DNA from: Ligula intestinalis
Lineage: Eukaryota; Platyhelminthes; Cestoda; Diphyllobothriidea; Diphyllobothriidae
Direction: 5' to 3'
Assembly (NCBI GenBank): GCA_036362985.1
Contig: JAYGXS010000010.1
Coordinates: forward strand, 6,138,722 to 6,202,721
Length of the DNA stretch: 64,000 bases
Shown here: positions 43,089-55,419 of the stretch, in pieces
Position numbering within the stretch: position 1 is the first letter of the stretch
How the letters are laid out: the number at the start of each line of letters is the position of its first letter
Made by a program: the position numbers and the translations under genes
Notes under the pieces: generated by a model
The model's database searches: none
What the model was told of the DNA's origin: nothing
The model's input: the letters and a program-made list of their open reading frames with translations, nothing else

Positions 43089-44050
43089 TCACCAGGGCAA
43101 TTGTAGCTGCTTGCATAGTTCAGGTTTCTCCCACCGTATGTATGCAGCTTCCAAATAGCGCAGAATTCGGTTTTTTCGGGCCCGAACAAGTACTGGAAAC
43201 GCTGTTTTGACGTCGACAGAACGACCGCTGTCTAATAGATGCTTGATAATAGAGGACCTTGGTATTCTGTCTTCTTGCTTCAGAAGCCAGTTGGGCAAGT
43301 GCTCAGCGGCCCTGGCTACCAGTTGCCTTTGCGTTCGCCGAATGCATTTGCATCCACAATTTCATGTGAATTCGTAAACACAATTTGAGGTGGCGTCCTT
43401 TGCTCATTTTACTGGAATACTTTTAGTTGAACTTAAAAAGACAAGTTTTTCTGCGTTGTAGGTCCTTTCTATCGTACAGCATAACCGTCGCTTGATTGTG
43501 TTGGAAATGTCGTCACCCTTGAAAGGTAAGGATATCATGACGGGCTTTTTTGGAACTGACTGTTCCATAAATTTTGGCCATAGGGGATTGCTATACTTTT
43601 GAATAAAGCGTGCCGGTTAGCCACAGTTAAGTAGGGTTGAGTTCAGGCTAGAAAGTTCTTCTGGTAGGGTATCACTAGAGCAAATGTTCCTTGCTCGTTG
43701 AAAGAGGGTATGTACCAGATTACGCTTCCACTGAATTGGCACGAAATTCATGAAGTGTAGGTATTGCCCTTTCCAGGTCTTTTTTGTGGAAAACCGAGCA
43801 CCCTATGGAACCATCATCCTCTCTACACATGAGGACGTCTAGAAAGGGAAGCTTGTTATGCTGCTCTGTTTACAGTGTAAATTTAATTTAAGGATGTGAA
43901 GAATTTATAAATTTGAGGTCGTCATCGGCGTCTTCATTGGAATCAACAATTGTGAACGTGTCATTCTCATATCTCCTTTATAAGTTTGTCTTCTTAAGTC
44001 TTGATGACACTTTTTCTTCTAGATGACCCATTAAAACATCTTTATTTGCC
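43089..44050 (-). pseudogene. PLE reverse transcriptase and GIY-YIG endonuclease, contiguous
   Basis: Minus strand from 44050: DVLMGHLEEKVSSRLKKTNL, stop, RRYENDTFTIVDSNEDADDD, TEQHNKLPFLDVLMCREDDG. After a frameshift: GQYLHFMNFVPIQWKRNLVH, NICSSDTLPEELSSLNSTLL, stop, PARFIQKYSNPLWPKFMEQS, VPKKPVMISLPFKGDDISNT. Then the endonuclease: a degraded KCIRRTQRQL, LPNWLLKQEDRIPRSSIIKH, LLDSGRSVDVKTAFPVLVRA and KPELCKQLQLPW, stop. The YVDD motif is YEND, so the first catalytic aspartate is gone. This is the longest continuous PLE protein in the window and the reference for the rearranged copies at 1431-1843 and 18490-18878. Confidence 0.9.
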
Positions 44051-44342
44051 CTATTCATAGAAGCACTATTACCATCGATCGAGTATTATGCAAACCTTTT
44101 CTCCTTACTTAAGTTCCCGTGAAGGGCATTCCATAAAGTTCATTCTCAAATTGCACGGCAACTTGCGCCTATTTGCGGTAATATGTGTCTGCCATTGGGA
44201 TGGATGAAAATATTAACTTTATGATAATAACTGCTAAACCGGAAGATATTAGCCAACAAGATCCAAACCTGTTTGTCGTTCAGTCAGCCTCAGGCAGCAA
44301 ACTGCCGTTATTTTGAGTTGACCCAATCGTAAAAAAAACTGC

Positions 44343-44428
44343 AGGCGTTCGGCTGGATTTGAATCCGCATATCAGAGAAGGCCTTTACTGGCGGCCAACG
44401 CTCTAGGCGCTATGCTACAAACGCCCCG
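44343..44428 (-). repeat. tRNA-like SINE head, well preserved
   Basis: The reverse complement folds like a tRNA: acceptor strands GGCGTTT and GAACGCC pair over 7 bp, the A box is ATAGCGCCTAGAGCG and the B box GCGGATTCAAATCC. The region between GGCC and GGCC resembles an anticodon arm, followed by a long variable arm (TTCTCTGATAT). No CCA and no plausible anticodon loop, so it is a SINE head and not a gene. Confidence 0.65.
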
Positions 44429-44632
44429 CATCGCACAGTGAATTTAATCAAAGTTGGGTCGATATTACCCGCTCAACTTTACCGCCTATCTGGAATCCAC
44501 CAATAAGGAATAGCAAACTAACTGCCCAAGCAGGATTTTTCCAAGCAACCATCTAGAATCCACCAGAATGACTACTAGGTTGACTTAATTATCAGGAGGT
44601 TTGGCAGATTTGCTTGATTTGAGTTGACCCAA

Positions 44633-44711
44633 TTGTAGCTTAGCGGTTAGAGCGTTGGCTGCCGGTAAACACCTTCTCTGATACGCGGATTCAAACCCCG
44701 CCGAACGCCTC
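44633..44711 (+). repeat. tRNA-like SINE head, well preserved
   Basis: GTAGCTTAGCGGTTAGAGCG (A box) and GCGGATTCAAACCCCGC (T arm with B box) are close to a consensus tRNA. The 3' acceptor strand GAACGCC is present, while the 5' strand is replaced by GACCCAATT, so the 5' end is truncated or fused. Confidence 0.65.
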
Positions 44712-45544
44712 GAGTTTTTTCACAATTAAGTCAACTAGTCTGTGCAAATAGATCAATGGATGTGTCCTTAAAGGATGTCGGCACCTGGATATTTGGCCTT
44801 TCCGAAGACGGATCTCATTAATTGCTTAGTTGTGGCAGAGCAAGCCCCAGCGATGTGTTTCGCTTTCTGTCCTTAGGCTAACAGAAATCCCTTGTAGTCC
44901 GCCCTGCAAGTAGGGCAATTCCGTAGGCGTACCTTCTCTGATATTTTTAGCTAGCTGCACAGGTAACGCATGATTTGCTGCCGAAAAAAGGGTTAAGATG
45001 AGAAAATAATCATTTTATTTCGAAAGCTGAAAGATTAGATGAAAAAGGAAGGTTTATTGTGTTGCTTTCTAACAATGGCTGTTTGTATTGCAGTCTATTC
45101 AGACAGTACGTAGACTAACAAAACCACAGAAAGGTTGGTTTAGGAATGAAATAAGAGGCCTTGCTTGATCTACTACTACGACAGTTTTCAACGTGGATAA
45201 GGGTTATCGGCCATATCTACGCATTCAAAGCCTTTGTATCTTCGAAGGTAAAAACCGACGTGATTTAAATTATGCCAAAAGAATAAAAACGAGAACCTAC
45301 ACCTACTTACAAATTGTTGCTTGTAAAACAGCATAATTGTCAGATCTAGTAGGTAAGGGAAATAACACTTCCAGATTTATTGAATAAGGAACGCAAGGAC
45401 AAGTTATTTTTGCCTAACAAGCAAAGCGCAGGAAGAACTTTGATCGACCACTTCGTCCACTGCCGGTTTTTTATTTGGCCACGAAGGTAAAATAGCGCGG
45501 CTTCTTAACTCCCTCACGGACTTAAGCAAGTCTACACGGAGTAA

Positions 45545-46360
45545 ATTGGTGAAAACCTAAGCATTTGCACAAACTGCTGCCAGTGACTACGACTTGCCTT
45601 GATGCTGGATGCTGCTAGCTGTCCTTCTCTTGCTCGAAGAAGGCAGCAAAATGATGACGACAGTGCGCAGTTGAAAGGAGTCAGCACAAATTGAACGGAT
45701 ACTTATGGCCCGTTTTGTATTCAAACCTTAATTCCAGGCAAGACGTTTTCAAGAGGAGAATCCGTACGCTGTAGTCACTAGCTCAAATTCAGTCTGATTG
45801 GGCCAAGGTTTAACGTCCCAACAACGTCCCAATCTAAGCAAAATGAAGATCTAGTTTACTGATCTACGGCGTAGCGCGTGGAATCACTGATACGACATGC
45901 GGCATATACACCAATTGTCTCTCAGTGATAGGATTTGCATGCGGGGAGGACACTTGAATTAGACGAGAAGGAGACGTGGATGGCTCTTGTTGGAAGCGAT
46001 AGCTCACGGGATTGGCTTGGGTAGCCTGGTGAAAACCCAAACATTTTGCACAAATTGTTGTCAACGAACTCGAGGCGTCTCGGTGTTGGCCATTGTTGAT
46101 AAATATATTTCTCATCCTCAGAATGCATACGAGGGCGCGCAACTGAAGACGGTCAGCAGGTAAAAAACGGACATTTCTGACCGATTTCCATCCAGACAGT
46201 ACTCGTACATGAACACCAAGTAAGAAGTTTTCGAGAGTAATACCCGTGCGGTTTTGTCAGTAGGTCGAATGCAGTCTGACGGGGCCACAGTTTCCCTCCC
46301 CTGACGATCTGTAATCGAAGCAAAATAAAGATTTTACTTATCAATTTACGACTCACCGGT
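45545..46360. repeat. Tandem duplication, ~480-bp period
   Basis: Block 1 (45545-45875) and block 2 (46028-46360) match: GGTGAAAACCTAAGCATTTG with GGTGAAAACCCAAACATTTT, then AATTCAGTCTGA with AATGCAGTCTGA, and AAGCAAAATGAAGAT with AAGCAAAATAAAGAT. The copies are diverged. A 92-codon minus-strand frame (45864-46142) spans the boundary and has no known motif. Confidence 0.7.
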
Positions 46361-48370
46361 GCAATCTACACATTTCTTTCCAGTGATGAAACGTATAAAA
46401 GGGGATATATTGCTATCAGATAGGAACAAGACGTGAATGACTGTTCCTAGAACTGGAAACTGCTGGTACCTTTGCGTTGAACTGCTGAAAATTATAATTT
46501 AGGTCACGTTTTAGTTTACTGTGATGGTAATGGTTACAGTAAGGGAGGTGGTTGAAGGGAGTTAAAGACCGGTTTTTTGGTCGCAGTATGATTAGGGAAC
46601 TGTATTAAGTACTATATGGAACTCAGATTAAAGTCGCTTCAAATACGAGAGATATATTCCTGTTGCGTCTAGATTGTGCCCAAGTTGAACTCAGATCATT
46701 ACTGTGATGACCCGCGCCTCGAAATCAAGATCCCGTAAGAGTGGGATAGAGAGAAGACCGGTTGACCAGAGAGAGGGAGTTTACTGAGACAAGTACGTTA
46801 CAACAATTCAGAGCTAGTCACGGAGTTTGTGTCATGTTAAAAAAAATTAGGGCAACAAATGGCTCTCAGCTACGCCCAGCGAGCCAATCAGCTTGTTGGC
46901 TCCCGGCATCATTGGATGGGACTAAGTAGCTGAAATTTCGAATTATCGATTGATTTGACTGTGAGTCTTGTTTGCTGCCTTTGGCCGATCGATAGCCTGT
47001 TGTGTGCGCGCCGCTTGCGCAGGCTATCTATCTGTTAGGCGTCTGCTACCAGAGACATCATGGGAATGGACGCATTCTAAGCAATTATAATCATCAGATT
47101 AAATCCCGGGTTATAGATAAAAGTCCGAAGGCACCTGTGAATGAATCAGTTTTGCGCGCAGGACGCCCAGTTGCTCTCACATGTAGGTTTGTTCGGTGCA
47201 GATATGGCTACTGTCTTGTTTGTTAGTAGCCATAATTGTAACGGTAATTCAATGTTGGCTGCTACTGCACCTATCTAACCGACTGCCCTCCACCTGCCAC
47301 CCCCCCCCCCCCGTAGTGCCCGGTCGCTTGACCTGCTGCTCTGCCGTCCAACCAACCAGCCCATTGGCGGGCTTCCCATCTTCTCATTTGCCGCTCCCGA
47401 TGCTCTTCCTGCCTCCGCGTCAGCTCCCTTCATCTGGACTGGGCTGACACACCGGCGGTTGACTCCTCTGGCCTCCGGAGACTCCCTTCTTCTACCAATC
47501 GATCTTCTGCCCATTCAACCGCGACTGCAGGTCAGCAAAACACGACTTCGTCAGCGCTTTTTTTTGCCGTTTAGCGCGGAGTTAAAATAGGCCCATTGCT
47601 GACAGTGGGTGGAGCCGTAGCGGTGCTTTTACTCGGAACACTACAATCATTAGGCTGAAGTAAAAGAAAGAAGTCATCTGTGAGACAGATTTATTGTAGA
47701 GAGAACTTCCAGTTGCTGTCTCAGAGGGCAGTGACCACTGCCGAACCTAGGCCTGGTTTTGACTGCATCCATCCAGGCTGACAGAGGTTGAAACAGTGGG
47801 GGCAGTTGCTTAAGTAGGATTGCGGAACAGGTTCAATTGTTCTCCAATTGGTGCGTGTGACACTATCCCAAGGGTGTCGTGCCTGGTAGTGTCTCCCTAT
47901 CGCTTGAGGGTGGAGGAAAGGGCAACCGCTACTAACTGGGAAACTCGGTTAAGTGTCTGCAGGTCAGCACGTCTGAAAGCGCTGGCTGCGATAGTTGATG
48001 ATATCGAGGTAGTTAGCATTTAGTGACAAATACTGACAAGGCAACGTTTGGCGCCGGCTGCATTCGTATTTGCAACCCCTACCCCTTGTTTATTAACCAA
48101 TCATTTCCAATATACATGCATTGTTACACCTTCAGGCTGATCGTTCGACGCTGCAAGAATACACATTGGCGATATTCTAGAGGCGATGAGCTTAATTATT
48201 GTGGAAATAACTAGAATTGGCATGAGTGATTGCGCTGCCAGAAGCGCCTCCTGCCATCAGTGTGGAGGTTAAAAGTTCTATCATATTTTTTATGAAGAGG
48301 CAGCTATCACTAAAAAGTATCAGGCATTTTTTCGTGTCAGTTTGTTAAAATGTTTGGTGTAGACAGCTTA
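46361..48370. other. No recognised gene; C14 run at 47300
   Basis: Mixed sequence with a GC-rich part around 47270-47520 that starts with a run of 14 Cs. Open frames of 60-83 codons have no known motif. Confidence 0.4.
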
Positions 48371-48371
48371 C

Positions 48372-48890
48372 TTACAAACACGAGCGGCCATGCGAGTCCC
48401 AGGAAGTAATTGAGAAGAAGAAGACTCGACCACTGGGAAAATACCTTGATGCACATGACGTTTCGACATCCGCCGCGGATTCATCACCAGCTACATTCCA
48501 CCTACCAAGCGCTCCAACAAAGGCTAACATGGGCTCAGAACAGAGCACTAGGTCAGGCGGAGAGAGGGTAGCAGGGCCGACAGCCGGCAGCCGCGAGTAA
48601 AGAGGGCGGAAACGCTCACGAGACGCAATAACGACTTGACACTGCTTCTGTAGGCGCCAGGGAAGGCGCGAGAAATTCAAACAGCCATGGAACTCGAAAG
48701 GTGCAATCGACTGACATATAGATATTAGGCAAAGCAATTGGTTGGACACAATTATCTGACGCGACCAGGAGTACAGACACCACGCTCTGACGATGAAAGT
48801 GAGCACGCTTTTGAAACATCAGCCACAAAAGACATCGGTCCTAGGAATAGTCTCTTCTTTTTTTTCTTCCGCGGATGATGAATCGAATAC
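48372..48890 (-). mobile_element. PLE 3' untranslated region and terminus
   Basis: Repeat R (48612-48890, second copy of 27554-27800) runs on the minus strand into a hammerhead-like terminus at 48454-48490 and a tail AAGGTATTTTCCCAGTGGTCGAGTCTTC (in part) like those at 31146 and 37201. No protein-coding part remains. Confidence 0.7.
48454..48490 (-). ncRNA. Hammerhead-like motif, one core change
   Basis: CTGGTGA (A6 changed to G), T, GA, stem II ATCCG / CGGAT with loop CGG, GTC, then GAAACGTCATG. GAAAC and self-complementary ACGT are intact; stem II can be extended by GA with TC across one bulged G. Confidence 0.55.
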
Positions 48891-51800
48891 TAAGAACTCT
48901 TTATTGTTAAACGAATTTGCTTCCACTTTTTGTGAAGGGTTTTAAATTATGCACTGCACATTCATTGTAAATCATTCTATATGAAATGTCTGAAATCTTT
49001 TTGTATCAAGCGTCCTCGCCCTTAAAAGTAATATCTTGATGACTGCCAAATTCTACAGTATACATAGCACCATATTTGAATACCACTAAAGTGTAGGGCA
49101 CTTGAAAATATAGACATCTTCAGGTGGTCAATGCAATAAACGATCATGAGTAACACATTTTAAATGCACAATGCCAATTCCTCCGGTTACATAATTTACG
49201 TTTTCATTTTTTATGCAAATTGAGTTGGGAGGTTTTATAACAGGACTATAAGCGCTAATATATTTGCTTTTTTATTTAATAAATACGATTGGATGTACAT
49301 AGTGGCAACACATTAATGAAAATAAATTTGTTACAAAAGTGAATAGCTTCTGTCATTACTATTCAGCTAAGGGTATTTGCCTTGATTCTGCATCCAACCG
49401 GCAGCAAAAATAACTGGTACGGGTATTTGCCATACGCTTGAAAACCTGCCAGACGCGAAGTGATGCGGTGCAGTGACGCTGTAGCGCGTTCCGCCTCACG
49501 CGTCATGCCTCGCAGGAGGTCGTGTGATCGCAATTTTTTGATCTATCTCTAAACATCTCAAAATGGGTGCCGCAACCTGCAATTACGAGCCAGAGAAAAG
49601 ATGCAGAGGACAATAGTCGATGCTGTCTAGACGAGGACGTTTACTAACGATGTGAAAGCCTGTCTAAAAGACAATTAGACTCCTACCTTATCCGTTTTTA
49701 TGGATTTCCTAAGACATGTTCAGGCAACTGACCTCCTCGTTGTGTGGGTCATGCAACACGAGGATTATGCGAGTACACCTTGAATGCATACCGGGCGGAC
49801 TTATGCGGATGCGGCAATTACCTCGCCACAGTAGCAAATTATCTTTGAAGTTGCCTTACATATTAGCCTGTGTACTTAAATGCCGTTGCCTGGTATTTTT
49901 CCATTCCGCTGAGCTGCTGTTGGCAAGATGGTCAGGGTACTTGCTTCTTTCTTTCTTAGTTATCGTGTGTTCTTTTTTGTTGCTATATATTAGCTTTTTG
50001 CACTGTTTTTTGTCTACTATTTTGGCACGCAAATTTTTTTAAACATGAACTGCTGCACCCAGCTATGCCCCTTATGCCATCGGCCTCGTATAAGAAAATC
50101 TTGAGAATTTTGTTTTTTTTGCGGTGTAACTTATAGTATGTTGGCACCTATTAATGCTGCGTTTTTAAACATAGCCAAGATGATTTGCCTAAAATGCACT
50201 CATGGAATTCAGCGACTTATTAGGCTGAAATTCCTTCAAAACATCAAGCAATACAAAAAGTTAGGTGTTCAGCCAGGACTAGAAAAAAAAACCAGCTGAG
50301 AAAAAAAGTGTTCCATTCATCCAAAAAACTCATTTTGTTAACTTTGCACACAAGGCCATCCTTTCACATTTCTGTGAAACTAATGAAAAGTTTTCTTGCG
50401 ATCTCGGCATTAAGTGCAAGTTGTGTGCCACTATCATCCGCTTCAGTTCCCATTACGAGGCGGAGAATAGAAACGCACGGCTTCAGTTTATCCCTCGGGC
50501 AGCGGCCGTTGGTGTCTCCTAACGTCATATCCTGTCTGGTAGATGATGATAATGATAAGACTCTTACATAAGCCGTCCTTAGGAATGCGTGAAGACATAT
50601 TTAGGACTCTGATATCCCACATGTGCGTCATGTTATACGAGGTTTGTACAAATGCGCCTAATATGCACAATGTGCATCTGATTGGTCAAATATGGTGCCA
50701 GATTGGGTCAAAACATGCGCAGGCAACCTGCCGCGAACTGGGCCGCCAGTGATTTTGCGTACAGACTGCACTGCAGATAACTCTAGCGCAACACAGCTGA
50801 CAAGCTCTACGACAGGCGTTTCCACTGAGATGGCTCCAGAACGGGGACTGAGGATGTGCGACACATACCCGAAGATAGCAAATACTAAGCAGGTGAATGA
50901 CAATAATTGCAAAGCGCTCAGTTATGTCTTAAAATGAAAGGGTAGCACGCGGTCGCACTTTAGTGACGGACACGTGGAAGAGTTATGCCCGCCTATTGGA
51001 GGTTGGGTACGAGCACCAGGAAAGTTAAAAGTTTGAAGAGCTGCTTGCTCCACACAACTAGCCGACACACAACGCTAATAAAGGATACTAACACCTATTA
51101 AGGCGTGTACAGCGTAGAGCATTGTCTAATCATATTAATCGGATGGATAGCTCAAGATATTTCTTTACTGATTTTGATTAAGAATAACACGATAAAATCT
51201 TATATCGTTACGATCCAAACCATTCCTTAACTGTATGAACTCAGCGCAGTTGGGGCTATCAAGGTTGACCGAATGTGGCGAACTAAGAAATTGCCAAATG
51301 ACACGATAAGTCAGTTCTGCTTTGTAGCGGAAAATTGAATTCTTACCACATCAGATATAGCTCTTATATGCACAACTGATGGCTCTTCCAACACACAAGC
51401 CAAAGAGTCACCAGTCATTCAAAATGAGGAAGGTCTCGTTAATGAAAAAGTAACCATTTATGACAATAAACTTCCTATTGGGCTTGGTAGGATATATATT
51501 ATTCGTAAAATGTGGAAGGCTGGCATCCCAAGTAATGTAAGTTCAAGGAAAGACAGTCCTTGGGAAGGCAAAGTAACTTTATTCAGTAAATATTTAACGT
51601 TAGTTCCCCAGGTCATCGTCAGACTTGAAAGATGTACAAAAAACACGTAAAAATGCAAATGTGCAAGAGCATTGATGTAGTCAACAGACGTGAGCGCTAC
51701 TTGGCAGCCGCAACTTGCGTCAATCTAAGGTGGGAGAATTAATAGTCGTGACAGTAGTATCGCTTATTGGCAACTATAACTTGCGTAATCGGGCGTCAGC

Positions 51801-52749
51801 ACTAATTGGCTGTTGTGGTTACAGTAAGTCTGTATTGATTGTCTGTCTTCTTTTGCACTTTTCCTTGCCATTTTTGTACATTTCATCCTTTTCTATATGT
51901 CGTTTGATGCATAAACCTTTGCCTGCGTACGTTTTATACCTTTAAGAAGGAGAAGTTCGTCCGGTTCATCAATATGTCCCACCACATCACCACAAACTGC
52001 CACAAGCTTTTCGTCATAACATGAAATTGACCAGTTAGATGCTATAAAACGTGCTAATAGCTAGTTTTCAGTAGTATCACTGTTACTTTAAAGTAATTTT
52101 CTCACCATCACACTTACACAAATACCTTTGCGCTGTCTTTTTTGCCTCTATGTGAACTGCAGCGATCGGGTCGGCCATCGTCTCTACCGTACTCTGTGCT
52201 CCTATGCTACGCGGCATTATAACGTTCCTCCCCATATCGATCCACAAGACTGCTGACGCTCGTGGCGGGTACCCGCTTTCGACAATTTGTTGACAGACTT
52301 GGCAATCCCCATCTTCGCGTCTCCGGCTCTGCTGGATGATCTCATAACCTCTGCGGTCTTCTACTTGTGTGACCCTTAATACAAAGATACTAACCGCAAA
52401 CAGCTCCCATTATCTTACCTCAAAAATGTTCAGCAGCATGTTGGTCCTATCTCGTACATACTTTCCTACAACGAACGACAGTTCTTCTGCTTGAAATCTC
52501 TCAAATGGGATTCCAAGTTCTAGAATTGCTGAGCCATACCCAAGGAGTTTTTTGACTCTCTCTTTTATACCTTATGGCTCGCGTCAATTGGCATCGCTTA
52601 TAAGCCTTGACACAAGAATAATGCTTACGCATGTGATTATTTTACCTGAAACAAGTGAGTAGTCTTGTTTATTATTCCAAACTAACCGGCGTCCACTCGC
52701 CTTTTGCCTGCAATAATGTAAACAATCGCTTTCAAAACGTTATGCTCTA
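48891..52749. other. Long stretch without recognised gene
   Basis: Open frames up to 108 codons (49716-50042, plus) have no motif I recognise. At 51535-51625 the minus strand has CTGACGATGACCTGGGG and AACGTTAAATATTTACTGAA, which resembles the common end of an interspersed repeat but lacks the GAAA block. Confidence 0.4.
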
Positions 52750-53125
52750 CCATTGTGGATCTTAACTGCCGTTTACCAATGGGGAGTTCGAAGGCGTCTG
52801 CCTATTTTTCCCTACCCTCAGTTGTGTGAATTGATAGATTTGGTGATTAGAAACGATCCCTATTACCAATGTTGCCGCTTTAACCGCCGTCGAGGCCTTC
52901 CTAAGTATTTGGTACTCCTCTATCATCACGACTGATCGTGGTGTCAAATTGTATCCCTTCTATTCCAGAACCGCCTCTCCTTCAGCTCTGTGGCTGATCC
53001 AGATACCTGGACTGACCACCCTTCCCTGCTTCCGCTGGATATTTCTTCGTCCCTCAAGCCGGATCTTGACTGTTGCGCCGCTGAACTGGTGTTATAATTA
53101 GCCTGAAAAGTGAAAATGGTACTAC
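52750..53125 (+). pseudogene. Ty3/gypsy integrase core remnant
   Basis: In shifting plus-strand frames: IVDLNCRLPMGSSKASAYFS (family: HVDLVGPLPxSxGxxYLL), IDRF, then ETIPITNVAALTAVEAFLSI, WYSSIITTDRGVKLYPF (family: IITTDRGxQFES) and DPDTWTDHPSLLPLDISSSL, KPDLDCCAAELVL. The first Asp (VDL) and second Asp (TTDRG) of the DDE triad are present; the Glu region is lost. The last block is typical of metazoan gypsy elements. No LTRs or RT are visible nearby. Confidence 0.82.
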
Positions 53126-53890
53126 CTTCCAACATAAAGACGTGGCAGAACTTGAGCTTATCATGAAGAAGAGATGATTCTACTTATTCGGCCTAAAAAC
53201 CTATCGCAGGGGGGAGGGGTAATTTAAACCCTAGCAACTGCGATCTTAAGACCATGGTTCCTCAGGAGATTAGAAGGAATACGGTGGGAAGGCCAGAGTT
53301 TTAGAAATAGTGTATTCTGCACAGAAGGATAGGAGAATAGATGGAGTTTTGACACTCGAATCACTGCAGCCCGGCTGCGAGGGCGTCAATTTTGGAGTAA
53401 TGGGAGTGGCTAGAATCGATGGAATGCTTTGTAACGGCAGCCAATCACGCGGCTAATATCTAGACTACCGGTCGTGGCGCTACCTTGAGATAGGCGAAGG
53501 CTGGCGTTGTCACGCAGGCCTTGCAGGCCAAAGGCGTCATGCGTCTCCAGCTGATCTTGGGTTCCTAGTGACTGCTAGATTCCACCAAACTACTGTCGTA
53601 CTGTAACTTGATTAATAGGACTCCTAGAGTTGGCAATATCCTACTGCTCGCAGAGCAGACTTAAGAGGAACCAACATAGTTTTGGACGGCCGATGTGAGT
53701 GAGTGGAAAAAAGTGCAGACATGTGTTTACTTGGAAAAGCTTGAATCAAGATTCACACTCCCTGTAGGAATACAGGGGACATGAGCTGTGGTGTTGACTT
53801 TAATCAGGATTACCTCTGACTGATATTGGCGTTAGTGATAGCGCCAGTAATTTTACCATTCAATTGCATCGCCAGTTAGAAGCAGTGAAA
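53126..53890. other. No recognised feature
   Basis: No gene or repeat recognised between the integrase remnant and the microsatellite. Confidence 0.4.
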
Positions 53891-54137
<247 letters not shown>

Positions 54138-54705
54138 TGTTCCTCATGGCAATGGCGAGTTAAGTGAGAAGATTCAAGCCGTGATGAGACCATTCGGTCA
54201 AACCGACAACATAGTTGGGGTCAGTTAACGGTACACCGATAGTTCGCTACACTTAAGCTTGCCACAACAAAGTTAGAAAAGTAGCCGACAGCAAGAGCCA
54301 TTTCATTCTGTTATTATGTACCAATAAATTTTTCACGAAAACAGAATAAAGAACATCGCACAGTAAATGAGGAGTGACAGTAAGTTGTGTTTTCACTTGA
54401 AATCTCTAAGCAGATTTTGAAAAAGTATTCGTTTACGGATGCAACGGCATTGTGCACTACCAACTCAAATTTGAAAATGTAACCAAAAATACCGGAAAAT
54501 GTTACTTTGCATCTCTATTTAGTGTGAAATATAACAAAGATCATTCGAAAAGTAGAAAAATAGCCTGATTTACGGAAGCCACATGCGACCAGAAAAACTA
54601 GTCTTCGGTCATTTCGAAAAAGACAAGAAAATAATCTGAAGGGCAGAATCAAAAGGAAAAAAGGAAGCTCTCATAAAAACCCGCCACAGTGGAAGTGCAA
54701 ATTAG
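54138..54705. other. Flank of zinc-finger copy 1
   Basis: AT-rich sequence. The part next to 54706 (from about 54640) resembles the 3' flanks of the other two zinc-finger exons. No polyadenylation signal was identified with confidence. Confidence 0.4.
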
Positions 54706-54804
54706 TCAGAAGCGAAAAAACATACTTTCGTGGACGCGTGCGATATGCCTGTTCAGGTGGCTGCCAAAGTCTCTCCCACAAAACTCACAAGTAAATTTCC
54801 GCTG
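54706..54804 (-). CDS. C2H2 zinc-finger last exon, copy 1 (possibly decayed)
   Basis: The minus strand reads QRKFTCEFCGRDFG, SHLNRHIARVHESMFFRF, stop. The finger is C-x2-C-x10-H-x4-H, two residues shorter between Cys and His than the canonical finger in copies 2 and 3. The acceptor is also altered: where copy 2 has TTTCAG this copy has TTTCAAAG. Both changes suggest that this copy is a pseudogene, although AAG could still be used as the splice site. The upstream exons are not found. C2H2 fingers bind nucleic acids in the nucleus, but one finger says little about the target. Confidence 0.65.
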   Translation of the reverse strand, partial: QRKFTCEFCGRDFGSHLNRHIARVHESMFFRF

Positions 54805-55419
54805 CTTTGAAATATAAAAATTATAGCGTCTATCAGGGAGTGACTTATAAATTCACTTATCACTATCAGTAATGAAATACACTCCTTACAGGATGTGATA
54901 ACAATGTCAACTAATAAGCCGTTACAGTTAAAAGTACGAAACTGGTGACGGACAGATATCTGACAGCTCAAAATTATATATAATACGCGTAGCAATTCCA
55001 CTGGCATTTTACCCTCAACTTAGCATTCATTCAAAATAGAAGACACACCGTGGACAAATGCATTCTATCTGCTATCGGGTGCAGGAAGTTCGAGAGGAGG
55101 AGGGGAATTAAGGCTAGCGGTGTCAGTATGTTAAAAGGTAAGAAAACCGGTCATTTGCGAGATATAGAACGTAATCGACGTAAGAAAAACCTGTCGATTG
55201 CTGCCCTTGCTGCTTGGTGAGCAGCTATTAGTTTTAAATACCTGGGAAAGAGGAAGCCCGATGTTCAGGTCGTCTGCGAAGGATATCTGACAGCATGCAG
55301 CAGGAGCGCGGATGGTTGAACCAGAATGTATAGACGTATAGAAAAAGGAATTCGGTGAATACCACAAAGGTGACTGGTTTGGAGCGCCCGATACTGTTAA
55401 TCATATTTAAATGGATTTT
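54805..55419 (-). other. Intron sequence upstream of zinc-finger copy 1
   Basis: The part at 54805-55030 is similar to sequence upstream of the exons at 57055 and 60569. Shared pieces include ATGTCAACTA(A/G)TAAGCC and TATCTGACA(G/T)CTC. The conservation is that of a duplicated intron. Confidence 0.6.

Larger units (their letters stand above)
44310..44760. repeat. Inverted pair of tRNA-like SINE units, copy 2
   Basis: Same composite as 24796-25345: a minus-strand tRNA-like block, a shared segment with CATCTAGAATCCACCAGAATG-type sequence, and a plus-strand block. The arrangement is copied as a whole, so it probably arose once. Confidence 0.78.

Noticed and set aside
44343..44711. Functional tRNA genes
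   Set aside because: Although the A and B boxes and the acceptor stem fit, the anticodon arm is not canonical, and the same sequence occurs in four copies with a common non-tRNA tail. A SINE is the better explanation.
50692..50937. 81-codon plus-strand ORF with balanced composition
   Set aside because: It has no recognisable domain, no splice support and an overlapping 84-codon frame on the other strand, so coding could not be supported.
51535..51625. Another hammerhead-like motif
   Set aside because: CTGACGATG is present, but the GAAA block is absent (AACGTTAAAT instead) and I find no stem II.
52140..52600. Upstream part of the gypsy polyprotein
   Set aside because: Some frames look protein-like (for example FDNLLTDLAIPIFASPALLD), but none matches RT, RNase H or integrase zinc-binding motifs.
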